From: Proteobacteria bacterium UBA664
GTDB taxonomy: Bacteria > Pseudomonadota > Gammaproteobacteria > UBA7966
Assembly (NCBI GenBank): GCA_002299125.1
Contig: DBNU01000061.1
Span: 1 to 64,000, forward strand
Length of the DNA stretch: 64,000 nucleotides
Direction of reading: 5' to 3'
Program-made: the position numbers and the translations under genes
Notes under the pieces: generated by a model
Databases searched by the model: none
Told to the model about the DNA's origin: nothing
Seen by the model: the letters and a program-made list of their open reading frames with translations, nothing else
Shown: piece after piece, positions 29,151 through 36,841 of the stretch
Layout: each line of letters begins with the position of its first letter
How positions within the stretch are numbered: the stretch's first letter is position 1

Positions 29151-30166
29151 GGGACGGCACCCTCTGCCCCCCGGGCCGGCCGACTGAACAGTAGCCCGGG
29201 CCGCTCGCGCAACTGCCTGGAGAACTCGTTCAGGTTGCGGGCCGAACCATCCAGGTTGTGCATGATGGTCCCCATCCGCTCGGCCAGGGTGCCCGATGCC
29301 CGCTCGAGCTGGCCACTTGCCCGGGCCAGACCCGACACCGAAACAGCCACTTCACCACGATTCTCGGCCAGCAGGCCGTGGACATCGCGCAGCACGTCAT
29401 CCACACCCGCGCGCGTGGTCGAAAGCTCGGCCGTGAGCTGGTTGAGCCGACCCGAGGTCTGCTCCAGGTGGCTGAGGGCGCGCGTCACGCGCTGCACGTT
29501 GGCCGGGTCGAGCACTTGCTCCAGCCCGTCGGCCGCCTCGTGCAGGCTCTGCAGCAGCGCCGTGGAGCCCGCGAGCATTTCGCCCAATTGATCGATGCGC
29601 GAGCGGCTGCCTGCGAGCAATGGCCGCAGCTCATCGCGGGACAGTGTCGTCAGTTCCTCGACCAGGGTGCTCAGTTGCTCACGCACGGTGTCCAGCGCCG
29701 GGCGGATGCCCTCGCGCGCGAGCGAGCGGAGCTCCGCGGCTGCCTCGTCGACCACCGCGAAGAGGTTCGCCCGCTCGCGGCCCGGGAGTTCGGCACCGGG
29801 GCGCGCGAGGCTCGTTGCGCTGCCCTCCTCGATCGCGACCGACAGCGCGGCGACGAGGCCGCTGGAGGCGAGGCGCGCGACACTGTCACTGGGTATGGGC
29901 CAGTCACTGCGCACGGCCAGATGCACCCGGAAGGCCACGTCGCCGGGTGAGAACAGCGGTTCGATGTGACTCACCCGGCCGACCGGGAAACCCTCGAAAC
30001 TCACCACGGCACCGTCGCCGAGGCCGCTGACGTCCTGGTAGACCACGCTGTAATGGGTAGTCGGCCCGCTCGCACCCGTCAGCCGATCAAGCACGTACAG
30101 CGCCGTTGCCAGCATGGCGAGCACGAAGGAGCCGACCAGCAAGTAGTTGACGCGCTCGGATCTCAT
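29147..30166 (-). CDS. MlaD/MCE-family substrate-binding protein
   Basis: A 339-residue inner-membrane-anchored protein: one N-terminal helix (VNYLLVGSFVLAMLATALYV), then a single MCE domain (about 40-120, with VSGLGDGAVVSFEGFPVGRV) and a long helical, coiled-coil-like tail to the end. MCE proteins form hexameric rings or tubes that carry lipids across the periplasm. The long tail separates it from short MlaD and resembles Mce proteins that span more of the periplasm. ATG 30166 is preferred because the membrane helix begins eight residues in. A 116-base gap separates it from the ATPase gene upstream. Confidence 0.87.
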   Translation of the reverse strand: MRSERVNYLLVGSFVLAMLATALYVLDRLTGASGPTTHYSVVYQDVSGLGDGAVVSFEGFPVGRVSHIEPLFSPGDVAFRVHLAVRSDWPIPSDSVARLASSGLVAALSVAIEEGSATSLARPGAELPGRERANLFAVVDEAAAELRSLAREGIRPALDTVREQLSTLVEELTTLSRDELRPLLAGSRSRIDQLGEMLAGSTALLQSLHEAADGLEQVLDPANVQRVTRALSHLEQTSGRLNQLTAELSTTRAGVDDVLRDVHGLLAENRGEVAVSVSGLARASGQLERASGTLAERMGTIMHNLDGSARNLNEFSRQLRERPGLLFSRPARGAEGAVP

Positions 30167-30282
30167 CGCCTGATGGTAGGCCATCCGCCCCAGCGGCTTA
30201 AGGGCAATTGGCAGCCACACGCCGATCGGACCGCGCACGGCAAGCCTGCGCTCGGCCCGGATGCAACACCGTCGAAGGACGC

Positions 30283-31113
30283 TCAGGCACGCGTCAGCCG
30301 GTCGAGGTAGGCCTCGGGATCGAAATCCGGAACGCTTGGCTGACGATTGAGCAAGGCCTGGACCCGCGGACTCTGGCTGGCACGCACCTCGGCCACCGTC
30401 CCCGTCGCCACGATGCGGCCGCCGTCGAGCACGATGAGACGATCCGCGATCGTGAGGGCGCTCTCGATCTCGTGGGTCACGACCACGATGCTCATGTGCA
30501 TGGCGTCGCGGAGCTGCAGGATCAGTCGATCGAGTTCGGCCGCGACCACCGGATCCAGGCCCGCACTCGGCTCATCGAAGAAGAGCAGTGGCGGGTCCAT
30601 CACCACCGCCCGAGCAATGGCGGCCCGCTTGACCATGCCTCCGGAGAGCTCGGCCGGCAGCAGATCCTCACTACCGGCAAGGTTCACCACCTCGAGCTTG
30701 AGTCTGGCCATGATGTGCATGGTCGCGGGCGCGAGGCGGGTGTGCTCCTGCAGGGGCAGGATCACGTTCTCCAGCACCGTGAGCGAACTGAACAGCGCCC
30801 CGCCCTGGAAGGCCACCCCCATGTGTCGGCGCAGGCGGTGCATGGCGCGTGCGCTGGCCGTGCGCAAGTCGGTGCCGAGTACTTCCACCCGGCCGGCGGT
30901 CGGCCGCGCAAGCCCCACGAGGTGGCGCAGCAAGGTGCTCTTGCCCGAGCCGCTGCCGCCCATGATGACGACGATTTCACCCGACCCCACCTGCAGGCTG
31001 ATGTCATGCAGCACCTGCCGCTCGCCCCAGTGCGCAGCAAGCCCTTCGACCGCGATCACCGTACTGCCCGGCACCAGCCGGTGCGCGTCGTCCCGGTCGA
31101 ACAGTCCGCTCAT
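30283..31113 (-). CDS. ABC transporter ATP-binding protein, MlaF-like
   Basis: A 276-residue ATPase of an MCE lipid transporter. Walker A is MGGSGSGKSTLLRH, the signature loop is LSGGMVKRAAIARA (the MVKR form is typical of the MlaF/Ttg2A branch), and Walker B is LLFFDEPSAGLDP, followed by THEIESALTIADR. It should power the permease encoded just upstream, with which it shares a TGATG stop/start overlap (31111-31115). The C-terminal 20 residues (after NRQPSVPDFD) form a short extension. Confidence 0.92.
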   Translation of the reverse strand: MSGLFDRDDAHRLVPGSTVIAVEGLAAHWGERQVLHDISLQVGSGEIVVIMGGSGSGKSTLLRHLVGLARPTAGRVEVLGTDLRTASARAMHRLRRHMGVAFQGGALFSSLTVLENVILPLQEHTRLAPATMHIMARLKLEVVNLAGSEDLLPAELSGGMVKRAAIARAVVMDPPLLFFDEPSAGLDPVVAAELDRLILQLRDAMHMSIVVVTHEIESALTIADRLIVLDGGRIVATGTVAEVRASQSPRVQALLNRQPSVPDFDPEAYLDRLTRA

Positions 31114-31934
31114 CACCCCGGACGGCTCATGAGCCAGGTGAAGATCATGTCGGCCACCACGATGTAGGACAGGCTCTGCACCACGGCCCGGGTCGTGGCA
31201 CGCCCGACCCCATCGGCCCCGCCGGTCACGGCAAAGCCGTTGCTCACGCCCACCAGCGCGATGATGATGCCGAAGGTCAAGCCCTTGCCCAGCCCCTGCA
31301 GGACATCCGCCACCTGCAGGATGGCGAAGGTCTGGGCGATGAAGGCCTCGAAGGACAACCCCAGCACCTGGTTGCAGTACACCGCCGAACCGGCCAGGGC
31401 AGCGACACTGGACAGCACCGTCAGACACGGCACCATCACGATGGCCGCCACCAGTGGCGGTGCCACCAGATGCCGCACCGGACTGATGCCCATCACGGCC
31501 AGTGCGTCCACCTCCTGCGAGATCTGCATGGCACTGATGCGCGCGGCGAGAGCAGATCCGGAACGACCGGCCACCATGATGCCGCTGATGAGTGCACCGA
31601 ATTCACGCGTGATCGACAGCACCAGGGCCATGACCACCTGGGATTCGGCGCCGAAGGCCTTGAGCGAATACACGCCCTGGATGGCGAGCATCACGCCGAC
31701 GGAGAAGGACAGCACACTCAGGATCGGCACGGCGGCGAGGCCGATCGCCACCAGCTCGTTCAGGATGAGTCGCGCATGCACCGGCTGTCGCAGGAAGGGC
31801 CCGAAGAGGAGCCACCACAGCGACTCGACCAACAGGCTCGCGCAATAGCCGATCTCCTCGACCAGCACCCGGGCGAGCGACGGCCGCGGGGCGCCGCTGC
31901 GTGACATGAACGGACGGGCTTCAACCCTTGCCAT
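31113..31934 (-). CDS. ABC transporter permease, MlaE family
   Basis: A 273-residue inner-membrane permease of an MCE lipid transport system, with about five membrane segments. Family landmarks are FSVGVMLAIQGVYSLKAFGA, ITREFGALISGIMVAGRSGS and EVDALAVMGISPVRHLVAPP. The start is uncertain: ATG 31934 overlaps the STAS gene by 14 bases, and ATG 31907 would begin after it. It lies between the STAS gene and the ATPase gene and is coupled to the latter. Confidence 0.9.
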   Translation of the reverse strand: MARVEARPFMSRSGAPRPSLARVLVEEIGYCASLLVESLWWLLFGPFLRQPVHARLILNELVAIGLAAVPILSVLSFSVGVMLAIQGVYSLKAFGAESQVVMALVLSITREFGALISGIMVAGRSGSALAARISAMQISQEVDALAVMGISPVRHLVAPPLVAAIVMVPCLTVLSSVAALAGSAVYCNQVLGLSFEAFIAQTFAILQVADVLQGLGKGLTFGIIIALVGVSNGFAVTGGADGVGRATTRAVVQSLSYIVVADMIFTWLMSRPG

Positions 31935-32244
31935 CACTGCCGGTTGCGATCGGAAATACCCGATCCAGGCGCGCCAGCCGGAGCACGCTCAAGGCCGCCT
32001 CGCTCACCTCCGTGAGTTGGAAGTCTAGGCCGAGCTTGCGGGCAAGCTGGTAGGCCTCCACGAGGCTTGCGACACCCGAGCTGTCAATGTAGCTGACGGC
32101 CGCCATGCGCACACTGACCGCGTGTCCTGCCCGGAGCTGCGCGAGCAGCGCGCTGCGCACGGTCTGGGAGCAGGAGAGGTCGATGTCTCCCTCCAGCGCG
32201 ACGGTGGCGTGATCCTCGACCAGGGTGGTCTGCGGTGTCGTCAT
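31921..32244 (-). CDS. STAS-domain protein, anti-sigma-factor-antagonist / MlaB-like
   Basis: A 107-residue STAS protein. It holds the phosphorylatable serine motif SYIDSSGVASLVEAY and the strand VALEGDIDLSCS. Two roles are possible: the SpoIIAA-like member of a partner switch, given RsbW- and RsbU-like genes directly upstream, or the MlaB subunit of the MCE transporter, given MlaE/MlaF-like genes directly downstream. Its position suggests it may serve both. The start ATG 32244 overlaps the kinase stop as ATGA (32241-32244). Confidence 0.88.
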   Translation of the reverse strand: MTTPQTTLVEDHATVALEGDIDLSCSQTVRSALLAQLRAGHAVSVRMAAVSYIDSSGVASLVEAYQLARKLGLDFQLTEVSEAALSVLRLARLDRVFPIATGSDGKG

Positions 32245-32693
32245 CGAGCGTCCCCCACCGGTTGCGCCGCGCCGCGCAGCCGCTTCAGCATGCGCAGCCA
32301 ATTGCCATTCCCGCCTGCGCTGTGGCCGTAGCAGGACTCGTCCATCAAGGTGCGGATGAAATGGGTGCCCAGCCCACCCGGGCGGAGGTCATCGAGGGCC
32401 CGCGGACAGATGCGACTGAAATCCACCGGCGGCGCGAAGTCCTCCAGCAGCACTTCGATGCAGCCCGCATTATTTCCGATGTGCAGAACGATTTCACCGT
32501 CGTCGCAACCGGCGTAGGCATGCTGGATGACGTTCATGCAGGCCTCGTTGACGGCCAGGACGATGTCGGCGGCCTCGTCCTCAGCACAACCCAGCCCCAG
32601 CGTCGCAGACCGCACGTGGGCGCGGATGGTGCGGAGGTTCTCCGGGCAGGCCTTCATGCGCCAGCTCGACACGGTCGGGGTGGACAGGCTCAT
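32241..32693 (-). CDS. RsbW/SpoIIAB-like serine kinase (GHKL ATPase)
   Basis: A 150-residue HATPase_c protein of the anti-sigma-factor kinase type. The N box reads LAVNEACMNVIQHAY, and the glycine-rich lid GGLGTHFIRTLMDE. In known partner-switching systems such a kinase phosphorylates the STAS protein and thereby releases or captures a target. It is sandwiched between the RsbU-like phosphatase and the STAS gene, with four-base overlaps on both sides, so the three proteins are almost certainly made together. No sigma factor gene is nearby. Confidence 0.88.
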   Translation of the reverse strand: MSLSTPTVSSWRMKACPENLRTIRAHVRSATLGLGCAEDEAADIVLAVNEACMNVIQHAYAGCDDGEIVLHIGNNAGCIEVLLEDFAPPVDFSRICPRALDDLRPGGLGTHFIRTLMDESCYGHSAGGNGNWLRMLKRLRGAAQPVGDAR

Positions 32694-33958
32694 CGGGGTG
32701 CCTCGAGCACGAGCACCGTGAGGTCGTCGCTCCAGTACGCCCCATTGTTGCGCAGGCATTCCACCAGTCGCGGCAATCGCAATCCAAGTGGCTCGGCCGC
32801 GACCAGCTCGAGCCAATGCGAAAGCCCATCGAGCCCCAGCGGTCGCCCCTTCAACCGGGCTTCGAGCAGGCCGTCGCTGTAGAGGTAGAGCGCCCCATCC
32901 GCGAGCGCGAGCTGTCGGGTCGGACAAGCGAGATCCGGCTCGATGCCGAGCGGCGGCGCGTCGCATTCCAGCACCTCCCAGGCCCCCGAGCGACGGTGCA
33001 GCAGGGCCGGTGGATGGCCGGCGTTCGCCAGCCTCACCTCGCCGCTCTGCAGATCGAGCAGGCCGACCACGACGGTCACGAACATGCCCCGCGTGGCCGT
33101 CTGGAAGATCTCGCGGTTGACCCGCGCGAGCAGTTCCGAGGGGTCATCGATGCTACGGGCGAGACAGCGCAGGAGCCCGCAGGTCTGGGCCATCAACAGC
33201 GCGGCGTTCATGCCCTTGCCAGAGACATCCCCGATGCTGAAATAGCAGTGGTGCGCGCCGACCGGCTGGAAATCGAAGAAGTCCCCGGAGACGCCATCGG
33301 CCGCGAGGTTGAGTCCGGCGACCGGCAGACCGGTATCCGGATCGGGCAGGAGCCGCTCCTGGATCTCGCGGGCCAGATGCAGCTCGCGCCGAATGCGGTC
33401 GCGCTCCACCAGCGCGACGGTGGTGCGCGCATTGCGCACCGCCATGGCCGCAGCCGAGGCGAACATGCTGAGGAGATATTGATCGCGACTGCCGAAGAGC
33501 CCATCCGCGCTGCGCTTGTTGATGCACTCGACCGCACCGAGACATTCGTCCGCCAGCAGCAGCGGGGCACAGAGCAGCGAGCGGGTCTCGAAGCCCGTGC
33601 CGGCATCCACGGAGGCGGCGAAATCGGGATGTGCGCGCACATCCCGCACCATGAGGCAGCTCTTCTCCCGGACCGCGCGCCCGACGATGCCGTACCGTGC
33701 ATCGATGCGCAGCCCCCGGATATCGACCGGGCCGACACAATCGCGACAGCGCAGGATGCGATCATCATCCTCGAGGAAGAAGATCGACGCCGCCTCGGCA
33801 TCCAGGTGCGCCGCAATCCGCAGCAGCGCCGTGCGCAGCGTGGCGTCGAGATTGAGCGTACGGGCGAAACCGTCGGCCAGCTCGGCGAACAGCGCCGCCT
33901 GCGCCTCCAGCTCGGTCGCCCGCGCCGCCACCGGCGGTGCTTCGATCTCGCCATCCAT
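32690..33958 (-). CDS. GAF-domain PP2C-type phosphatase, RsbU/SpoIIE-like
   Basis: A 422-residue soluble phosphatase. An N-terminal GAF sensor (about residues 25-175, with ASIFFLEDDDRILRC and LCAPLLLADECLGAVECINK) is followed by a short coiled linker and a SpoIIE-type phosphatase domain: GDFFDFQPV, FSIGDVSGKGMNAALLMA, ANAGHPPALL and LYLYSDGLLEA. It should dephosphorylate the STAS protein encoded two genes on. The start is ATG 33958, with GGAGGA six bases upstream, and it is the likely first gene of the operon that runs to about 26.2 kb. Confidence 0.9.
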   Translation of the reverse strand: MDGEIEAPPVAARATELEAQAALFAELADGFARTLNLDATLRTALLRIAAHLDAEAASIFFLEDDDRILRCRDCVGPVDIRGLRIDARYGIVGRAVREKSCLMVRDVRAHPDFAASVDAGTGFETRSLLCAPLLLADECLGAVECINKRSADGLFGSRDQYLLSMFASAAAMAVRNARTTVALVERDRIRRELHLAREIQERLLPDPDTGLPVAGLNLAADGVSGDFFDFQPVGAHHCYFSIGDVSGKGMNAALLMAQTCGLLRCLARSIDDPSELLARVNREIFQTATRGMFVTVVVGLLDLQSGEVRLANAGHPPALLHRRSGAWEVLECDAPPLGIEPDLACPTRQLALADGALYLYSDGLLEARLKGRPLGLDGLSHWLELVAAEPLGLRLPRLVECLRNNGAYWSDDLTVLVLEAPR

Positions 33959-34066
33959 CCACAGTCCTCCGCGCGGGCCGGGCACCACCACATGCAGGCC
34001 CGGACGGCCCGCAGCCGTTGAAGTTGAGCGTAGCCCGGGCCGAGGGCACCCGCGCGGCATCCCCTC

Positions 34067-34483
34067 TCAGCCAAGCCCTCGCCACGCCGCGAGCAGTGCC
34101 TGCGGATCCGGTGCCCGGCCCGCGCGGGCAGCCGCAAGGAGCTCTTCGTGAAGGCCCTCCAGCAGGGCGTGCTCGGCGTCCATGGGCGCGACACCGCGTG
34201 CCAGCAGTTGCTCCAGCGCGCTCCGTGCGCCGGGCGGGTGGTCGGCCCCCACCGCCTCGCGCACGGCCACGTGCAGGGACAGGTGCAGGAAGATCGCACT
34301 GCAGCCGGCATCGTCGCGCACGAGGAGTTCCGGATCGGCCAGCAGGTCATGGCACTCCGGATGCGCCGCCACGACGTCTGCAACCAGCGCCTGCAGCGGC
34401 GTCAGCACGTGGCCTGCCCGCGCGGCCGCCCAGGCATCGCGGAAGAAGGCACGCACCTCCCCGGGGCTCGATGGGTTCAACAT
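34067..34483 (-). CDS. DUF1841 family protein
   Basis: A 138-residue protein of unknown function. The pattern FFRDAWAAARAG, PLQALVADVVAAHPECHDLL, IFLHLSLHVAVREAV and DAEHALLEGLHEELL matches the DUF1841 family, found mainly in Beta- and Gammaproteobacteria, commonly next to nth. It overlaps the end of nth by seven bases and is surely cotranscribed with it. It has no signal peptide or membrane segment. Confidence 0.82.
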   Translation of the reverse strand: MLNPSSPGEVRAFFRDAWAAARAGHVLTPLQALVADVVAAHPECHDLLADPELLVRDDAGCSAIFLHLSLHVAVREAVGADHPPGARSALEQLLARGVAPMDAEHALLEGLHEELLAAARAGRAPDPQALLAAWRGLG

Positions 34484-35124
34484 GCGACGGCCATGGAATG
34501 GCGCTGCGGATAGCGGCAGAGATCAAGGACGGGGCAATCCGCACAGGCTGGTCGTCGCGCCTTGCAGACATAGCGCCCGTGCAGGATGAGCCAGTGGTGC
34601 GCGTGCTGGAGATAGCGGGCGGGCACGCGCCGCATGAGCGCATCCTCCACCGCGCGCACGGTGCGCCCCGGGGCGAGCCCGGTGCGATTGGCCACGCGGA
34701 AGATGTGGGTGTCCACCGCCATGACCGGCAGGCCGTAAAGCGTGTTGAGCAGCACGTTGGCCGTCTTGCGACCGACCCCGGGGAGGCGCTCGAGCAGTTC
34801 ACGCTCGGCCGGCACGCCGCCACCGTACTCGCGGGCCAGAATCGTCGCGGTCTGCCACAGGTGTCGCGCCTTCGCGTTGCAGAGACCGAGGGTACGGATG
34901 TGCCGCGCGATGCCCTCCACACCCAGGGCGTGCACGGCTGCGGCATCCGGGGCCGCGGCGAACAGTGTCTCGGTGCAGCGGTTGACGGCGCGATCGGTTG
35001 ATTGCGCCGACAACAGCACGGCGGCGAGCAACTGGAACGGGGTCGCATAGTGCAACTCCGTCTGCGGCTCGGGATTGCGGGCCGCCAGACGCTCGAAGAA
35101 GGCCGCGCGCGCCGTAGGCGCCAT
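34477..35124 (-). CDS. nth: Endonuclease III
   Basis: A 215-residue DNA glycosylase/AP lyase for oxidised pyrimidines. It carries the helix-hairpin-helix ERLPGVGRKTANVLLNTLYG with the catalytic lysine, VDTHIFRVANRTGLAPG with the catalytic aspartate, and the C-terminal [4Fe-4S] cysteines in CKARRPACADCPVLDLC. ATG 35124 gives the same N-terminus as E. coli Nth; the frame is open upstream to 35202. It is the first gene of nth-DUF1841 and is divergent from rlmI. Confidence 0.95.
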   Translation of the reverse strand: MAPTARAAFFERLAARNPEPQTELHYATPFQLLAAVLLSAQSTDRAVNRCTETLFAAAPDAAAVHALGVEGIARHIRTLGLCNAKARHLWQTATILAREYGGGVPAERELLERLPGVGRKTANVLLNTLYGLPVMAVDTHIFRVANRTGLAPGRTVRAVEDALMRRVPARYLQHAHHWLILHGRYVCKARRPACADCPVLDLCRYPQRHSMAVAC

Positions 35125-35281
35125 GCCGCGGGCGGAGCGTGGGTCCTCGCGATCGGTGCTGGTTCCGGAGGATGCGGACGAAGGCCTTCTCGAATGGCTC
35201 ATGTCGGGGTCGATGCCTCTGGCTACCTGGGCCGCTCACCGCGATGTCCGCGTCGGGCACAAGTCAGCATGGAAGCTTGAT

Positions 35282-35287
35282 TATACT
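35282..35287 (+). promoter_or_regulatory. Possible -10 box for rlmI
   Basis: TATACT lies 30 bases before the rlmI start in a sequence that is AT-rich compared with its surroundings (TTGATTATACT). No good -35 hexamer sits at the right distance, so the assignment is weak. Confidence 0.25.
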
Positions 35288-35317
35288 GCCGGCCCCGCTC
35301 CGCCAACGGCACACCTC

Positions 35318-36505
35318 ATGGAACTCACCCAAATCCGCTTGCGCAAGGACCAGGACCGCCGTCTGCGTGGAGGACACCTCTGGGTTTACAGCAACGAGAT
35401 CGACACCGCGATCAGCCCCCTCAGCGCCTTCACTGCCGGTCAGTGCGTGCAGGTGGTGAACTACATGGGGCGCGCGATCGCGAACGGCTACATCAACCCC
35501 AACTCGCTCATCTGTGTGCGCCTGATGAGCGGCCCGGACACGCACCCCTTCGATGCGGATCACTTGCGTGAGCGAGTGCGGCAGGCGCTGTCGCTGCGCG
35601 AGCGCTGCTTTACCGAGCCGTTCTACCGGCTGGTGTTCGGGGAGTCCGATCTCCTGCCCGGGCTGGTCGTGGACCGCTACGGCGAGGTTTTGACGGTTCA
35701 GCTCAACAGTGCCGGCATGGAGGCAGCGCGCGAGCCGGTGCTGGATGCGCTCCGTGACGTCCTCCAGCCAGCCTGCATCCTGCTGCGCAACGACAGCCCG
35801 GCACGCCTCGTCGAGGGGCTGCCGATAAGTGTCGAGGTGGCCTTCGGCGATTGTCCCGATACCGTGATGATCCGCGAGAACGACGCGCGCTTCGAGGTCG
35901 CCATGGAGGGGGGGCAAAAGACCGGCTGGTATTTCGATCATCGCGAGAATCGCCGCCGCCTCAAGCGCTGGGTGACCGGGGCACGAGTGCTGGATGTGTG
36001 CAGCTACCAGGGGGCCTGGGGCATCCAGGCTGCCCTCGCCGGGGCCCGCGAGGTGCGCTGCGTGGACGCCTCCGATCACGCGCTGACGCGCGTATTCCTC
36101 AACGCCCGCCTGAACGGCGTCGGGGCCCGGGTCGACACCGAGGCCGGTGACGCCTTCCGTGTGCTCAAGCAGTACGCTCAGGCGGGCGAACGCTTCGATG
36201 TCGTCGTGCTCGATCCGCCCGCCTTCGTGAAGCGGCGCAAGGACCTGAACGGCGGTCTCGAGGCCTACCAGCGGCTGAATGGCCTCGCACTCTCACTCAT
36301 CCCGAGTGGGGGCATGCTGGTGTCCGCCTCCTGCTCTTCGCATGTGGACCCCGCCAGCTTCCTCAACGTGATCAGGCAGGCTGGAGTCAACCGCAATCGC
36401 CGCCTGCAATTGATCGAACGCGGCCATCAGGGCCCCGATCATCCCGTGCACCCGACCATCCCGGAGACCGACTACCTCAAGTGCTACTGGTTGCGGGTGC
36501 TTTAG
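35318..36505 (+). CDS. rlmI: 23S rRNA m5C methyltransferase, RlmI family
   Basis: A 395-residue SAM-dependent rRNA methyltransferase. An N-terminal PUA domain (LRKDQDRRLRGGHLWVYSNE) is followed by QKTGWYFDHRENRR, the SAM motif VLDVCSYQGAWGIQAA, the catalytic DPPAFVKRRK and SASCSSHV with the catalytic cysteines. This matches RlmI (C1962 of 23S rRNA in E. coli) in order and length. Its TAG stop (36503-36505) is part of the TTAG where the defence island is inserted, and the protein end (YWLRVL) looks natural, so the gene appears undamaged. Confidence 0.92.
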   Translation: MELTQIRLRKDQDRRLRGGHLWVYSNEIDTAISPLSAFTAGQCVQVVNYMGRAIANGYINPNSLICVRLMSGPDTHPFDADHLRERVRQALSLRERCFTEPFYRLVFGESDLLPGLVVDRYGEVLTVQLNSAGMEAAREPVLDALRDVLQPACILLRNDSPARLVEGLPISVEVAFGDCPDTVMIRENDARFEVAMEGGQKTGWYFDHRENRRRLKRWVTGARVLDVCSYQGAWGIQAALAGAREVRCVDASDHALTRVFLNARLNGVGARVDTEAGDAFRVLKQYAQAGERFDVVVLDPPAFVKRRKDLNGGLEAYQRLNGLALSLIPSGGMLVSASCSSHVDPASFLNVIRQAGVNRNRRLQLIERGHQGPDHPVHPTIPETDYLKCYWLRVL

Positions 36506-36517
36506 GGAATCGCTGAA
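36502..36517. repeat. Left island end: TTAG duplication plus 12 bp inverted repeat
   Basis: TTAG (36502-36505), which includes the rlmI stop codon, is followed by GGAATCGCTGAA (36506-36517). The reverse complement of the next bases (GTTCAGCGATTCC) resembles the usual right end of IS5-family elements. It pairs with the right end at 51806-51821. Confidence 0.7.
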
Positions 36518-36600
36518 CGGTGCCTACCTTGAGCTGCAAGTGGGGGGCTTGGCGATTCTGAGGCAGAGGGCCGGAGCGGGCAAAGCCCGGCGCATCGAGC

Positions 36601-36840
36601 CCTTGGCACCATGTCTCGGTCGGTACGCTGGCCGGTTGGGCATGCTGACGCGTCGGCCATGTCGCCCTCAATCTCGCACCGGAGGCGGTCGGCTGCTTCG
36701 TGCTCGAGCCGCCCGGCATGCAACTGCACCGGTGGAGCGAAGAGGCGCTCGTCACCCACACCGCCTACATTGGCGACCGCGACAGTCTCTATCCGCTCCG
36801 CGCGGGCGGGCGCGCCAGGCTTGCCCGGGTGAGCCAGGTC
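36601..36840 (+). pseudogene. Gene fragment of unknown family with an internal stop
   Basis: A plus-strand frame reads WHHVSVGTLAGW, a TGA at 36646-36648, then GHVALNLAPEAVGCFVLEPP and a further 35 residues (HRWSEEALVTHTAYIGDRDS) before running into antisense sequence of the helicase gene. The composition looks like real protein, and the fragment ends where the defence operon begins, so it is probably a truncated gene cut by recombination inside the island. No family is recognised, and no start codon or ribosome binding site is evident. Confidence 0.35.
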
Positions 36841-36841
36841 T

